A DNA stretch of 42,728 bases from Cyclospora cayetanensis (GCF_002999335.1 NW_020312209.1:1-42728); one strand, 5' to 3'. Shown: positions 30,901 through 41,936, numbered from the stretch's first letter. Numbers and translations are program-made. Notes: generated from the letters alone by a model not told the origin.

Positions 30901-33392
30901 CCCCTCGAGTTACAGCCAGCTAGCGACTTTGTTGTAAGGTAGCTTTTTACTATCCTCCCGATTAACACGGTCACCTACATGCTGGTGCACTTTGAAACAT
31001 TTTGCATGCCTCCTGCTGCCCACGCTTACTTCCCATTCGCCGTAGAGGGCGCATGCAATGCAGCTGGTGCTCAATCGGAGGCTTCCAGTGCAGCTGTGTC
31101 GTATGCTCTCAGAGGAACTCCCGAAACAACAGCAGCAGCAGCGGCCGCTGCAGCTTCTGCACGAGTCTGTTGGTGCCACTCAGCTCTCCACCACTTCCGC
31201 AGTACAGTTATCTGAGGCTCTCTCAACGAGACGTCACCCCTGCAGCGTTCAGATCGAGGAATCGGAGAAGGGGTGTTGGACGTTGTGCCCTCTTTCCGTG
31301 AGGCGGTAGCGAGCAGTCTGCGCGGCAGTTGTTTGGGGTTGTTGGTTACCGTTCGCCTTGTTGCACTGTTTGCTGCGCTAGTGGAGGAGCGAAGTGTGGG
31401 GGATTCTGCATTATTGCACGCTTCTGAGGAGGCCATGCCCGCGAAGCTGCTCTTTTCTGTGCTTATATGTGTCTGATTTCTCCCACAGAAGTGGCTGATA
31501 TTGGGGTTGTTATGGCTGGTAGATGTCGGCCTGGCGGTGATTAGAGGATCTAAGTACTCGAGCTTTCATCTGGTAAGCTGGGGATGTATCTCTGAGAATA
31601 TATATATACATATCTGTCTCTCCTAGTGCGTCTAAAAATATACACATACATATATCTGTCTGTGTATCTCTCTCATTCTGTCTGTCTGTCTGTCTGTCTC
31701 TCCTACGTCTTCGCTGCTGCTGTTCTCGTGTTGACAGCAGCTTTGAGCAAAGGGGTGGTTGGTGCGTGGCAAAAGAAAAAGGCGTAAGGGGTTGGAATTT
31801 TCCTAGTTGTGTTTCTTGCTGCATGCATGTTGCGCGTGTGGCTGCTCAACTCTGTCCTACGCGCAGCTCCCCACGGCCGTGCAATCTATGTTCGGAATAA
31901 CCGTAGCAACAGGCTGCAGCCGATTGCATGCGTTGTTCTCTGCTGCATGCAGGTGCCTTTTTGCGGCTGGGAGTTTTGGCTGCTCTACGCGGCAGGCGCT
32001 GCGCTCATGCTAACAGCTTCTGCTCACCGGGGGTATCTCCTTGTTGCCCGTGATAGGCACTGGGAAGCAAACGGAACGCAGAAGGTTAAGGGAGATCTGG
32101 TTTTTACGCATAGTGTCGCTATTCAATTTTTTTTCCAGAGCATCTGCGCAGGGATGATCGGTGCGTGCTTTCGGCCGTAGCCTCTTTCGAACGGGCTCTT
32201 GGGGTGTAGCGGAAGCGTTGTGTTTTTGCGGTGGATGCTTGCGCTCCAAGGCTAGAGAACGGCAGAGAGACAAACAGAGAGAGAGATAGAAATAGAGGGA
32301 GATAGAGGGAGACACTTAGAGAGACAGATAGAGAGCGATAGAGATAGAGGGAGACACTTAGAGAGACAGATAGAGAGCGATAGAGATAGAGGGAGACACT
32401 CAAAGAGACAGATAGAGAGCGAGAGAGATAGAGGGAGACACTTAGAGAGACAGATAGAGAGCGAGAGAGATAGAGGGAGCGAGAGATAGACGATACAAAG
32501 TGAGGGAGAAGGAGAGACAGGTAGACAGACAGACATAGGCATAGAGATAGAGGCACCTAGAAAGACATATATATATAGGTATATATATATCTATATATAT
32601 ATTAAGATAGATCTTCACCACATGCTTTGCCCCCCGTACAGCAGGCTCGCTACACTGGCCAAGAATTGTGGCTTAATAGTTTCAGTGTGTTGCGCCTGAG
32701 TTTTTCTTTCGATTTTTGCAGGGGGAATAGTCGGCATTGGTGGCTCGATGGTGATGGGGCCTCTGATGCTCGCTCGAGGCTTGCTGCCTTCTGTTGTTAC
32801 TGCTGTCAACACAGCCTCGGTTCTCAGCAGCAGCAGCAGCGCCGCCATCAAGAGTCTCATCAACGGCTCGGTGCCATGGGATTACTGCCTCCTCTTCTGT
32901 TGTATGTGCTTCGCTGCTGCGCTTATAGGGAAGTTTCTTGTGGACCGTGTGGTGAGTACACGCGACGCGAGCTAGCTGCTCCTGGGTTGCTCTACACGCC
33001 TGCGCACGGCAGGCAGGCAGTGCGAGAGAGGGAGGCCGATGCATGCATGGGTGTATGGAGAGGGGAGAGTTTTGGGGGCAGCAGCGGCGGCAGTAGGGGC
33101 GTGTCTTGCGCAGGTGAAAAAGAAGAAGGCTGATCATTACTTGGTGCTCTTTCTCTTGGCAATGATCATTGGCTCTATGGCCTGCATGCTAGGTATGCCC
33201 GTCCCGAGAGTCGAACGCAGGTGTCTGCAACGTATATACATTCATACGGGCAGCAGCCTTCCGCGTGCATGCCTGCCTTCGATTCCAAGCGCCCTTCCTC
33301 TGTCTTCACGCATTTTGCGTTGGGTTGCTGCAGTGTCAGGAACTATAGGCATCATCCGAAAAGAAAGGCAGAGCTTTCAGGGGCCTTGCTAA
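27941..33392 (+). CDS. TauE/SafE-family membrane transporter
   Basis: Exons: 27941-28544, 29850-30019, 30412-30826, 31089-31297, 31489-31572, 31953-32160, 32722-32951, 33114-33192, 33334-33392. All phases close, giving 685 residues. TauE/SafE (DUF81) proteins are predicted sulfite/organosulfonate or other anion exporters in membranes; the substrate here is unknown. Two family half-repeats are visible. CAGTGGGAVYVPLMTLIMGF is formed across intron 1. The second is AGMIGGGIVGIGGSMVMGPL, formed across intron 6 and followed by NTASVLSSSSSA. Hydrophobic segments include ILMGILCTGLLLAILYAVSL (signal-anchor-like), LGAWLIMALLLIVL, KWLILGLLWLVDVGL, FWLLYAAGAALML, YCLLFCCMCFAAALIG and YLVLFLLAMIIGSMACML. 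A long polar N-terminal region and a poly-Ala/Asp and Gln-rich central loop are extra. The ATG at 27941 could instead be 28136. Exon 4 boundaries rest on phase and donor strength only. Confidence 0.85.
29588..29802 (+). repeat. Polypyrimidine minisatellite in TauE-gene intron 1
   Basis: A nearly pure pyrimidine tract is built from imperfect units of CTACTACTCCTCC, TTTTCCCTCC and CTCTTACCCCC, repeating about every 45-50 bp. It lies about 50 bp upstream of the acceptor at 29,848-29,849 and may serve as an extended polypyrimidine tract. Confidence 0.85.
30207..30300. repeat. TATACA/TA microsatellite with GAGA tail
   Basis: An alternating TATATACATA run is followed by a short GAGAGA patch, inside the intron between 30,020 and 30,411 of the TauE-family gene. 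Confidence 0.9.
32265..32545. repeat. 42-bp GA-rich minisatellite in TauE-gene intron
   Basis: The purine-rich motif GGGAGACACT recurs at about 32,307, 32,349, 32,391 and 32,433, giving a 42-bp period, with degenerate copies on both sides. The period is a multiple of three and the minus strand has no stop, so it shows as a repetitive Leu/Ser minus-strand ORF. It lies within the plus-strand intron 32,161-32,721. Confidence 0.9.
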
Positions 33393-34969
33393 AAGGAGGC
33401 GTCTCTCATTTGTAGGATAGTGGCTCCTCTCTTAGGTTCAAGAGGGGTCTCCTTCTGGAGGCTTTCCAAGGACCCCTCTGGAGACAAGCGTTAGTTTGAT
33501 GGGGGCAGTAAGTGAGCCCCTCCGCTTTGTATTTAATCGGATTTAGGGTTGCTGCTGCTCCTCTTTCCTCAGGCTCCGTAACAGGAGCTTGGTTGAGAAG
33601 CCGCTGTTTGTTTGACGGTGGCTCACACACCATAAATATAGATGTACAAAAGCGCATCTGCTGATTTCTGTTTTTTACGCCTGGGACACTCTTTGTACGA
33701 GAGACCCCTTCTTACGCGCCATGTTCGCATTAAAAATTTTCTGCTTGTAAGCGGCTGGTGGCGTCTGTGCAAAAAAAAGGCGCCTTCGAATCCACTTGCG
33801 CTTGCCCGACTGCCGTTGCAGCTATTCTAAACGGTGTATGCTAAAGGCCCCTGTAACGCATAACCCTGCCGTTTGTTGTGTCTCTCCTCGGCCTCCGGTG
33901 TCTGCGCGCGTGGCATGCGCTGTATCTCTTTCTCGCACTCCTTGCGTACCTTGCTGCATTGAGTCTCGATAAAGTGAGGCGGGGCAGTCCTAATACGCTG
34001 CGAAAGAAGAAGAGAATGAAGGCACGTGGGCTGCCCGCATAATACCTCCCAGGTGGCATCTTCCCCCTACAGTTGCGCTGCGGCATGTGCACATAGGCGT
34101 CATGCACCGAGCAGGGGGTGTTGCTTCGTGTAAGAACAGAAACTTTGCGAGTCAGTACACAGATGTAGCGGGGCGTCCGCTGGTTGAATGGGTTGGCGAG
34201 ACAGGGAGAGAAACGTAAGACGACATGGACGCGGAAAGCGCTAAGCGAAGGCGATGAGAATGATCATGATATATATATAATATATATATTATATATATTA
34301 TATATATATTATATATATATAGTCGAGGAGGAATGCGTGGGAATGTGAAGGCCAATGGTGAGGGAGGGAGGCAGCACAAAAGCGAAAGCGAGTGCTGTTC
34401 TAGGAGTCTGTTGCCTAGGGTGGGGGAGAAAACTGCTTTCTGAGAGGCTTAAAAAGGGTAGCAACACGGGGTGGCCCATGCAGGAAGGTTCGGAAAAGGA
34501 GAGGTCAAAAAAGCCATGCAGACGCCTGCTGCCACGGAAGATGGACGATGCAGGCCTGAGAGACGCGCGACTGCAGAAGCAAGAGAGAGGCGTAAAGCGA
34601 ACACCTGAGGGCATAACCCGAAAAGGCTAAGACGTCACGGGGGTGTAGTCACACGCACACACAGACCGACCCCTCTGCAGAAAACGAAAGGGCGCCAAAG
34701 CAACTTCATCATAAAATGGGAAGGCGAAATCGGTTGCACAGGCATGCGCTTGCTGCAAGGATGCACACGAGAAGAACTATCCAACGGGCGCAGAAATGGA
34801 GAAGACGGACTCTGTCTCCTCTGCCTAGCCATTCGATGCCTTTGCCCCGTTGAGGGTTTTGTCTCTTTTCTTTGCTGACGCCGCTGCATGCATGTGTGTG
34901 CGACTACGCAAGCATGCCCACTGACTAAAGAATGGTGCTCCAGAGAGGCATGCAAGCTGCAAAAAGCAA
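33393..34969. other. Intergenic, convergent 3' flanks
   Basis: This is the space between the stops of the TauE-family gene (+) and the Omp85-family gene (-). It contains a TATAATATAT microsatellite at 34,267-34,322. Short open stretches have no motif, and no gene is supported. Confidence 0.5.
34267..34322. repeat. TATAAT/TA microsatellite
   Basis: An alternating TATATAATATATAT run of about 55 bp, self-complementary, lies in the convergent intergenic region. Confidence 0.92.
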
Positions 34970-37900
34970 CTAGAGGCTGGGCTTGAGTCGAATGAAGAAC
35001 CTGCTGCCTTCTTTTGGGGCTTTCAAGTTCCAGCTGAGACCAAGCAGGAGCGGTCTGAGCCGTAAAGCAATGCCTCCCGTTGCCTCCCATGGAGGCACTG
35101 CATGTGCTGCTGCAGCTGAATCCGCTGCTGCTGCAGTTTCTCTGGGCAATGGGCGCGATGTGGCGGATTCGTGAACGCTGCTAGTTGAAGCAACGCTGTC
35201 ATCGCCAGCAACTGCTGCATCTGCAGCAGCAGCCACTGCTGCTGCTGCTGCATCGACTGCTGCTGCTGCTGCATCGACTGCTGCTGCTGGAGTGTCTTCC
35301 AGACTTCGTAATGGTGCTTCTCTGCCTTCCGAGTTTCGCGCGTCGAGGCTCCCCGCCGCGGCCTTTTCCCCCCCAGAGTACAGGGAAAGGGGCATCATGA
35401 CGCCATCAACAAATGCAACCAGCTCAAAAAGAGGCACCGACGTCTGCACTTGACCAGGCAAGAGCTGTCGCCTGCAGCCACCAGCAGGAACAGGAGCAGC
35501 GAGAGGAAGCAACAGCTACAGCGCCGATCTGAGCAGTGTACTTTGGCCGCACAGAGTGAATCGGGCTTGCAGCGGCTAGCACGGCGTGCGAAGTATCCGA
35601 ATTACAACCATCTGCAACTTACCGGATGACAAAAGGAAGCAAGAGGGAGTGCTCCGCTGAGAGAATAAGGGAGTGAGGCTCCTGGAGGATCGCTGCAGCG
35701 CCCGGTGACCGCTCGAGGCCCCTAGGGGCCCCCTCGGATTCAAGGGTTGGCACTTCCCCAGGGGGCCCTTCAGCTGCAGCAGCTGCCGCTGCTCGAGGCA
35801 GAAGCGCATCGGCTCCTTGCGGCAGCAGTTTCAGCATGCGAGATCCAACGAATAGGTGCGCTCCCCAGACGGACTGCAAACAGAGCCCTCGCAAGTCTAC
35901 CAACCGCAGCAGCCGCTGCAAGACTCCCCTGTGAAGCCTCCCCGAGGCGACTTTTCCCTCTGGCCGACTTAAAAAGGCATACGGGGTGACACTGAGGGCC
36001 CCCTTTGCATCCAACCGCACAAAGGGCTGGGACTGTGGGCTTGTAGCCTGCCCCTTCCTCTGTCGTTGCAGCTGCTGCAGCAACGCTGCAGCCACGAAGG
36101 GCACGCGGGCAGTCAGTTTCTCCGTAAGGAATTCTCCTGTACTGCGAAAGAAGGCCCCCATCCTGAGAGTCGCTCCTTGGGCCCACTGGGGGAGACCACG
36201 CGAATGAGGCAGCATCCCTGATTCTTTAACGCCCCACAGGCGGTCTGAGGCGACCGATCGGGCAGCTTCTGGTGCTGCCGCGATTGCTGCACCACGACCC
36301 CCTGCACCCGTCTCCCTTGCTGCTGCTGCTGCATCGGAGAGTGCCGCTTGCGCGTCGGCGGGGGGGCCCCAAAGAGTCTTCTTAGCCTCCGCGCTTGTCT
36401 CACAGAGACCAGCGACTGTGAGTGGGGCCGAGGCGCCCAGTCGGCCACTGAGCTGTACAGACACCTCGAAAGGCTGCAGCACAGTCAAGCGCGCAGAGAG
36501 CACAGCTGGCCACTGAGAGGGGATTGGTCGTGTATCTAGGCAGCACCTGCTGCCCTGTAGCAGGAGCGAGGCCCTTTTGGCACGGACCGTCTCAGGTGGC
36601 ACCCCAAAGGACGCCAAGGGAGAGCGATGTTTAGGGGGGAACGGGGGACGAAAGACGGTACTGCGCATCGGTCTGCCAGCCTTACAGGCGGCAAGACCCC
36701 CTTAAGCCCTTTAAATTTCCTGAAGTGACGACGCAACCCTCCCTTCTCGCTGGCTCCCCCGCTGCCGACTCACGGGCCCTAAGAAACTGGGGTGTGCTTC
36801 TTTTCGCTGTAGCAGGGAGATCGAAAGACTAGCTTTCGCTGTATCGTGGCCAGCGGGAGCCTCGGCAAGCTGGGGATTAGCTGCGGCTTCGGAGAGGGAG
36901 AGCTCTTGCGGATCTGTGAGGGGGCTCGCCTGCCTCCACACAGACCGCACACGTCGCTGGAGAGTCGCTGCCCAGCCGCTTACACCAGTGCTCGTTGCTG
37001 CGTCAGCAGAAGCCTCAGTTTCCTCGGATGCCTCTGGCCTCTTTTCCTGGGCAAACAGAGCAATTTGGCGATGTGCCTCGAGCTCGAGAAGGCCCCCAAT
37101 CGCAAGCTGGCCGGGTTCGGGGGCCCCCAGGGGGGGCGCACCCTCGGGGGCCCCCACAAGAGGAAACTCCAGTCTGCAGGTTGCTCCACTTCGTCTCCGA
37201 CCAACAATGCGTGCGGCGCCTCCTAGAGAGGCTTGCTGTGAGTTGAGACTATCCTTGGGGGGCCCCTGGTGCGTGGTGGATACGTCGGAGAGGACGAGGC
37301 GTGCTACCCATAGGCCGCTGCACACATACACCGGGAACACCCAGCTCACGCAAACGTAAACACGTACCCCAAGATTTTTTACACGCAAGAACGTTGACAA
37401 AGCTCCTTGAGGCTCTGCATGCGCACGGTTGCGACTGCCCCCATCGACCTTTTGTGCCCCAGAATCCACCCTCCCTACACGACAGCTTTTCTTTCGCGGC
37501 TTGTCCGTCCGTCGAGACTCCTCCTCTGCAGCCTCCTGTGCACCGCAGCCACGAGATATTCCGAGAAACACTTACGCTGCTTTTCGAAGGGTCTCATTCG
37601 AAAGGGATACCTCCGTGCTCGCAACGCTCTGAGGAGGCCCCCCGAGTCTGCTTGCTGTTTTGGAGGCCCCTAGGGTGCGACGAAGGGCCCCTCTCAGGGC
37701 CCACGCGCGACCCCCCCAGTTAAGATCCTGATATGTCAGCTCTCCAGTACAGCCCTTGAGCGCGCTGTCAAAGGAGACGCCTGAGCAAACGGCAGAAGAG
37801 ACACCGCGCACAGCCTGTGCAAGTCTAAACCTTGCACGCTTCAACAATGTGGGAGCTCGGGGTGCCCGGCAGGAGAAGAGGAGCGTGCGTGCGCAGAGAC

Positions 37901-38215
37901 AGTCGCAAGGAGCCGGAAGCTAGAGAATAGAGAGGGGGAGGTAGACGGGGGTCAAAGAGCGAACACACGACGAAGCGGCACAAGGCAATGGAGGCAGTGC
38001 TCAAGAAAGGAGGACCGAATGGGCGGGGTGCAGTATGACTGAGAAGGGCCGAGTTGACAAGCATAGGAGAGCAGGAGTAGAGATGGCTCAGTACAGGCGG
38101 AAGAAAATCCCATCGAATGTTTCAATATACGTGCATGCATATACATATGCTTGCACATGTATATTTAAACTACGGATGTACACACATAGGTACTTGCATA
38201 TACACATACATATGT

Positions 38216-38257
<42 letters not shown>

Positions 38258-39662
38258 TTACATAACCTCACAGACATACATATACTTACGCATATCCAGA
38301 CACACACATGCATACATGTACTTACACACATGCATACATGTACTTACACACATGCACACACCCACAGAGAGGAGAATGAAGGTGTCATTCGACAAGGAGT
38401 TTACCTGGGGAGAGAAATGTCTGACGGGCCTCTCGCAAACGCAGCCGAACTTGAGCAGTGCCATCTCCCTGCAACACCGCAACTGCCGATGCCTCTTCAA
38501 ACAACCCTGAGGCATCAAGTGCAACGCAAGTGCGACAGCTTCTCGCGCAACAGCACAGGACGGCCTTCTGGAGTATAGCTTACTCCTTCATGACGGCAGC
38601 AGCAGCACTAATAGCAGCAGCACCAACAATAGCAGCGGCACAAAAACAAGCGGGATTGCAGCAGAGGCGCCGTAGAGCATCGCTTGCGCGAGACACAGGA
38701 TCACCACAAGACCATAAATACTCCGATGTACCGCTCCTCAGCAGTGCACTCCATCTGCTGTCATTCCACCGAAAAGGGGTTCTTGGCTCGAGCCCTAAGA
38801 ACCTCTGCAACGTCTGCAGGCGTGTTTTTCCCTTTTCTGCCGCTGCAGGGGACTGCTGCCCCTCTGAGTCTCCTGCTGCGTCATCATCCTCCAAAAAGCG
38901 AACTGTCAAGGGTTCAGCGCTCAGGCGCGGCTCGATCGCTTTAAACTCGACAACTGGCGCATGAGGCTGGCCTTGCTGCACTGGGGGAGCCTCTACTCCG
39001 GCAAGACGCCAGCCTTGCTGACTGTAGAGTCGCAGCACCGCCGCTTTGAAGTAGCTGCATGCAGCCTCAAAACTCGCCGGAGACAGCACGAATCCTCGGT
39101 CCGTTGAACTTCCATGCGCTCTGAGAGTTTCTTGAGAGAGCTGCTCGACGGCCTTAGGATCCAACAGCTGGCTGCCAGACACGACGAACGCTTTGACACA
39201 TACAGAACAGTCTTGTTTGTCTGGTGCTGCTGCCGGCTGTGTTGCAGCAGATTCAGTTGCTGCTGAGGGGGGGGGTTCTGGTGCGGCTGGAGAAGCTTCG
39301 CGATTATCAGCTGTATCGAGCTCGCTGCCGGCGAGGGGGCCCCTAGGCATTTGCAGGTGATGCTGCCGCCCCTCCTCCTGCTGGTGCCCGTCAGATGCGC
39401 CTTCTTTGGCATGATTCGAAGAGTCTTTCGAGCCGACAAATGCCAGAGGGGCCTCCACGGCTTTTCCGAAGGTTGGCGCATGCGCTCGCCACACAGGGCG
39501 ATAGTCGGGGGGGCCCACAGCCCACTTGCACGGAGCTCCAACATGCCCTTTTGTTGTTGCTGCTGTTGTTGCTGGCAGGAGCAGCAGCAGCAGTGAGAGC
39601 AGCAGCAGTGAGAGCAGCAGCAAATGGTGGTGCTGCAGTGGCAAGTCTACGCGCCCGCGCAT
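34970..39662 (-). CDS. Omp85/BamA/Toc75-type beta-barrel protein with signal peptide and POTRA repeats
   Basis: Exons in transcription order: 39662-38732, 38506-38405, 37855-37576, 37317-36774, 36554-35623, 35471-34970. Phases 1, 1, 2, 0 and 2 all close, giving 1096 residues. The ATG at 39662 starts a hydrophobic Leu-rich signal peptide (about 1-35). A POTRA-like repeat (about 155-245) reads FVVSGSQLLDPKAVEQLSQE, then FKAAVLRLYSQQGWRL. A second one spans exons 1-2: TLQRFLGLEPRTPFRW...WSALLRSG/LFEEASAVAVLQGDG. The barrel includes SFDSALKGCTGELTYQDLNW and ARLTVLQPFEVSVQLSGRLG. It ends with the family C-terminus: SLLLPFVIR/RQ, LFELVAFVDG, GGIALRLRPLLLGLSWNLKA, SRFFIRLKPSL. Omp85 proteins insert or translocate proteins at outer membranes. 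The signal peptide favours the apicoplast (TOC75-like) over mitochondrial SAM50, by inference. The exon 3 acceptor is the least certain boundary. Confidence 0.85.
38140..38350. repeat. TA and ACATGCAT/ACACATAC microsatellites
   Basis: A (TA)n run at 38,219-38,254 is flanked by ATACATAT and three tandem copies of a roughly 20-bp CACACATGCATACATGTACTTA-type unit at about 38,301-38,356. All lie in the intron 37,856-38,404 of the Omp85-family gene. Confidence 0.88.
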
Positions 39663-41936
39663 CTTGCTCGCAGGCTGCTGCTCTACGCAGGTTCAAGAAA
39701 TGAGGGCACCTGTCCCTGCAGCGACTGCCGCTGCAGCCGTTGCCGCAGCTCCGGAGGGTGTGGCTGTAGATTCCTTGGGGGAGATGGAGGGAGGGAGGGG
39801 GTAGGGGGAGAAGCGCTGCCTCGTTGGAGCAGCGAGCCAGCTGTATCGGGGGTGGGAAGGGCCCTGCTGCTTTTCCCACGATTGCCTGAGCGCGCGGGGA
39901 ACTTCCTCCTGCAAGGGGTGAAATGCGTATATTGAGCCCTCTAAGTTGTTGCTGTTGTAGGCTTCAACGGAGGCGTGACACAACCGTCGTGGCAGCAGCT
40001 CTCGACCAGCAGGGGCCCCTAAGCAAGGCGGCGAGGCCCTTCTGGGGTGGTGTCTTGGGTGTCTCCGATTTCGCTTCGGGGGCATTGGAGTTCGGAGAGC
40101 CCCTTAGAGCCGCGCTGATTTCACTTCTTAGTGCACATAAGCGGATAAAAAGCGAAGAATTCGATAGAAAGGATCATTTACACTCGTGGACGCTGCAAAG
40201 GGCGCTAGGGGGCCAGGGGGGCCCTGGTGACCGCGAGGATCGGGGGGCCCCCCTATACGGCCTGCTACAGAACCTGCGAAAAATGAACCGCTACTGGGAC
40301 TAAACATGCGTTTTGAAAGACATTTTTTGTGTGTGCCCTACTCTTTGAATAGCTCAAATTGTGAAGAGGAAGGCATTCCTGGGGGCTCTGGCTCAAGTGG
40401 ACTGACTCCCTGCTGTAGACCATACTCTGCAGGTATCTGGGGTGCACAGCGCGGCAGTCTCAAAACAAGCACTTTGTCGGGTTCGACTTCGCAAGTTGGC
40501 GCAGCGAAAGGCAAGGGCTAATGGACGTCATGACGAGGGTTGTGACGAGACACGCTTACACACCAAACAGAGCATCGGCAACTGCTCCAAAATCTACCGA
40601 GAGCGCCCTTATAGGGTTACCCGCCACTGCGTTTAAGCTCTTCTGTTCTCCTGGAGGGTGTCTTTTCTCTCGGAGAGGAAGAATAGAGGATGCCAGCCCC
40701 GATATCCCTAGCCTGCGCAGCGCATAAAGAATGCAGAATTCCCTGTCTCGGCAGCTGTTCCCTCTGAAATCTGCCGTAACATGCATGCGCCTCCTAAGAC
40801 TCCTCAGGAACTTGTTAGCAGGATGTCTGGCTACGCATCTAGGCCGCAGGGCTTTTCTGAGCGTAGCTATAGCCTCTAGCTGGACGCCTATAGAGGCACC
40901 AGCAATAGGGGGGCCCATAGGAGCCTTTCGGGATGAAAGAATCACTTTCTTGTGTAGAGGCATCCCGTACAACCGCCAGATGAACACCCTACCCCTGATT
41001 TCAAGTAGCGTATACCTAACTTTTACGCATATACATCAGCAAGACACACTCGGCCCAGGATGACTTGGCGCACCCGTGGCTAGCTCGAGCTAGCTCCAGT
41101 GTTCCTACGCTATTGTGTAGCCCATGAGTTTGCAAGGCACCTTAAGTCATTTCGTGCTCGCAATGTCATAGGAGCCACGCCGATCAGGCATTATTCCATT
41201 CGGAAAGGAACGCCTATCCGCGCTAAAAGACGTCTCAAGCCCTCGGCCCAGAGGGCAAAGAAGGCCAATGAGAGGCGGCCTTGAGCAGCAGTAGCAGCTG
41301 AAGCGCAGTTGCATGCATGCAGCCGCGTTCGGTGAAGTTGGGTGAGGCACTAGGAGGGCGCCGCAACTGGGGATGGAGATGCCGAAGGAGAGGGCAAAAA
41401 AAGAGCAAGAAGGCTGCTTCCATTTATGGCGGCTGTCCTACGAGGCACGAAGGTACATCTCAAGGATTTTCCTTTCATGAGTTCTATATGGCGTGGAGTG
41501 GAACCGACGTTGCTAGAGACTTCCCTTCCCACTACACGCAGCACTTGCTTTCTCGACATGCGTAGGGAGGTGTGTCTAGACTGCAAAAACAGCAGTTTGG
41601 TGGGCATAGACTTGGCGCGAACCGTTTTGCCGGCTGAAGCCACCATCGAAGCGGCCTATCATGAAGTTGGAAAGACCTCTACACATCTCCGTCGATCAAA
41701 AAAGCGCACATTGCTGAGGCTGAGGGGTCACTGCCCTCTAAGTCTAGGAGGGAAACAGGGGCCTCCGGGGATCTGCGTGGCGTCTTCGGTGGTTGGAAGA
41801 AAGGGGTGCTCGATGCATCTTTGGGGGAAAAGGAGCCTTTTAAGGCCCTTATGTGTGTAAATCCTCATTGTGGGTATTATGTGTGTCGATGGCCCCCCCT
41901 GCGGCGTACTTGAAACAGCCTGCTGGAGTCACCTGT
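39663..41936. other. Intergenic between Omp85-family and IDH genes
   Basis: About 2.3 kb contains no gene I can name. It includes the Omp85 promoter side and the IDH 3' flank. GGGGCCCC-type islands occur at 40,201-40,255 and 40,907-40,915. Plus-strand 41,426-41,860 opens with ATG and encodes 144 mixed residues (contains CLDCKNSSLVGIDLARTVLP); it resembles no family I know. An open minus-strand stretch at 40,556-40,987 lacks an ATG at its end and has no motif. Confidence 0.4.
41426..41860 (+). CDS. Orphan ORF, uncertain
   Basis: An ATG-initiated frame of 144 residues lies alone in the intergenic space downstream of the IDH gene, on the opposite strand. Its composition is mixed and not repetitive (FPFMSSIWRGVEPTLLE, then RREVCLDCKNSSLVGIDL). 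No membrane segment or recognised domain is visible. It could be chance or an exon of an unannotated gene. Confidence 0.2.
   Translation: MAAVLRGTKVHLKDFPFMSSIWRGVEPTLLETSLPTTRSTCFLDMRREVCLDCKNSSLVGIDLARTVLPAEATIEAAYHEVGKTSTHLRRSKKRTLLRLRGHCPLSLGGKQGPPGICVASSVVGRKGCSMHLWGKRSLLRPLCV

Noticed and set aside
31046..31215. Alternative exon of the TauE gene in the Ala-rich frame
   Set aside because: It reaches no good donor in the phase required by the next exon. The frame starting at 31,089 ends in phase 0 at a strong GTGAGG donor.
32119..32556. Minus-strand Leu/Ser repeat ORF
   Set aside because: Produced by the 42-bp GA minisatellite inside an intron of the plus-strand gene.
38580..38731. Read-through of Omp85 exon 1 into an Ala-rich hydrophobic tail that looks like a membrane anchor
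   Set aside because: Splicing at 38,732/38,506 joins LLRSG to LFEEAS and restores the POTRA pattern. The Ala-rich tail is intron sequence.
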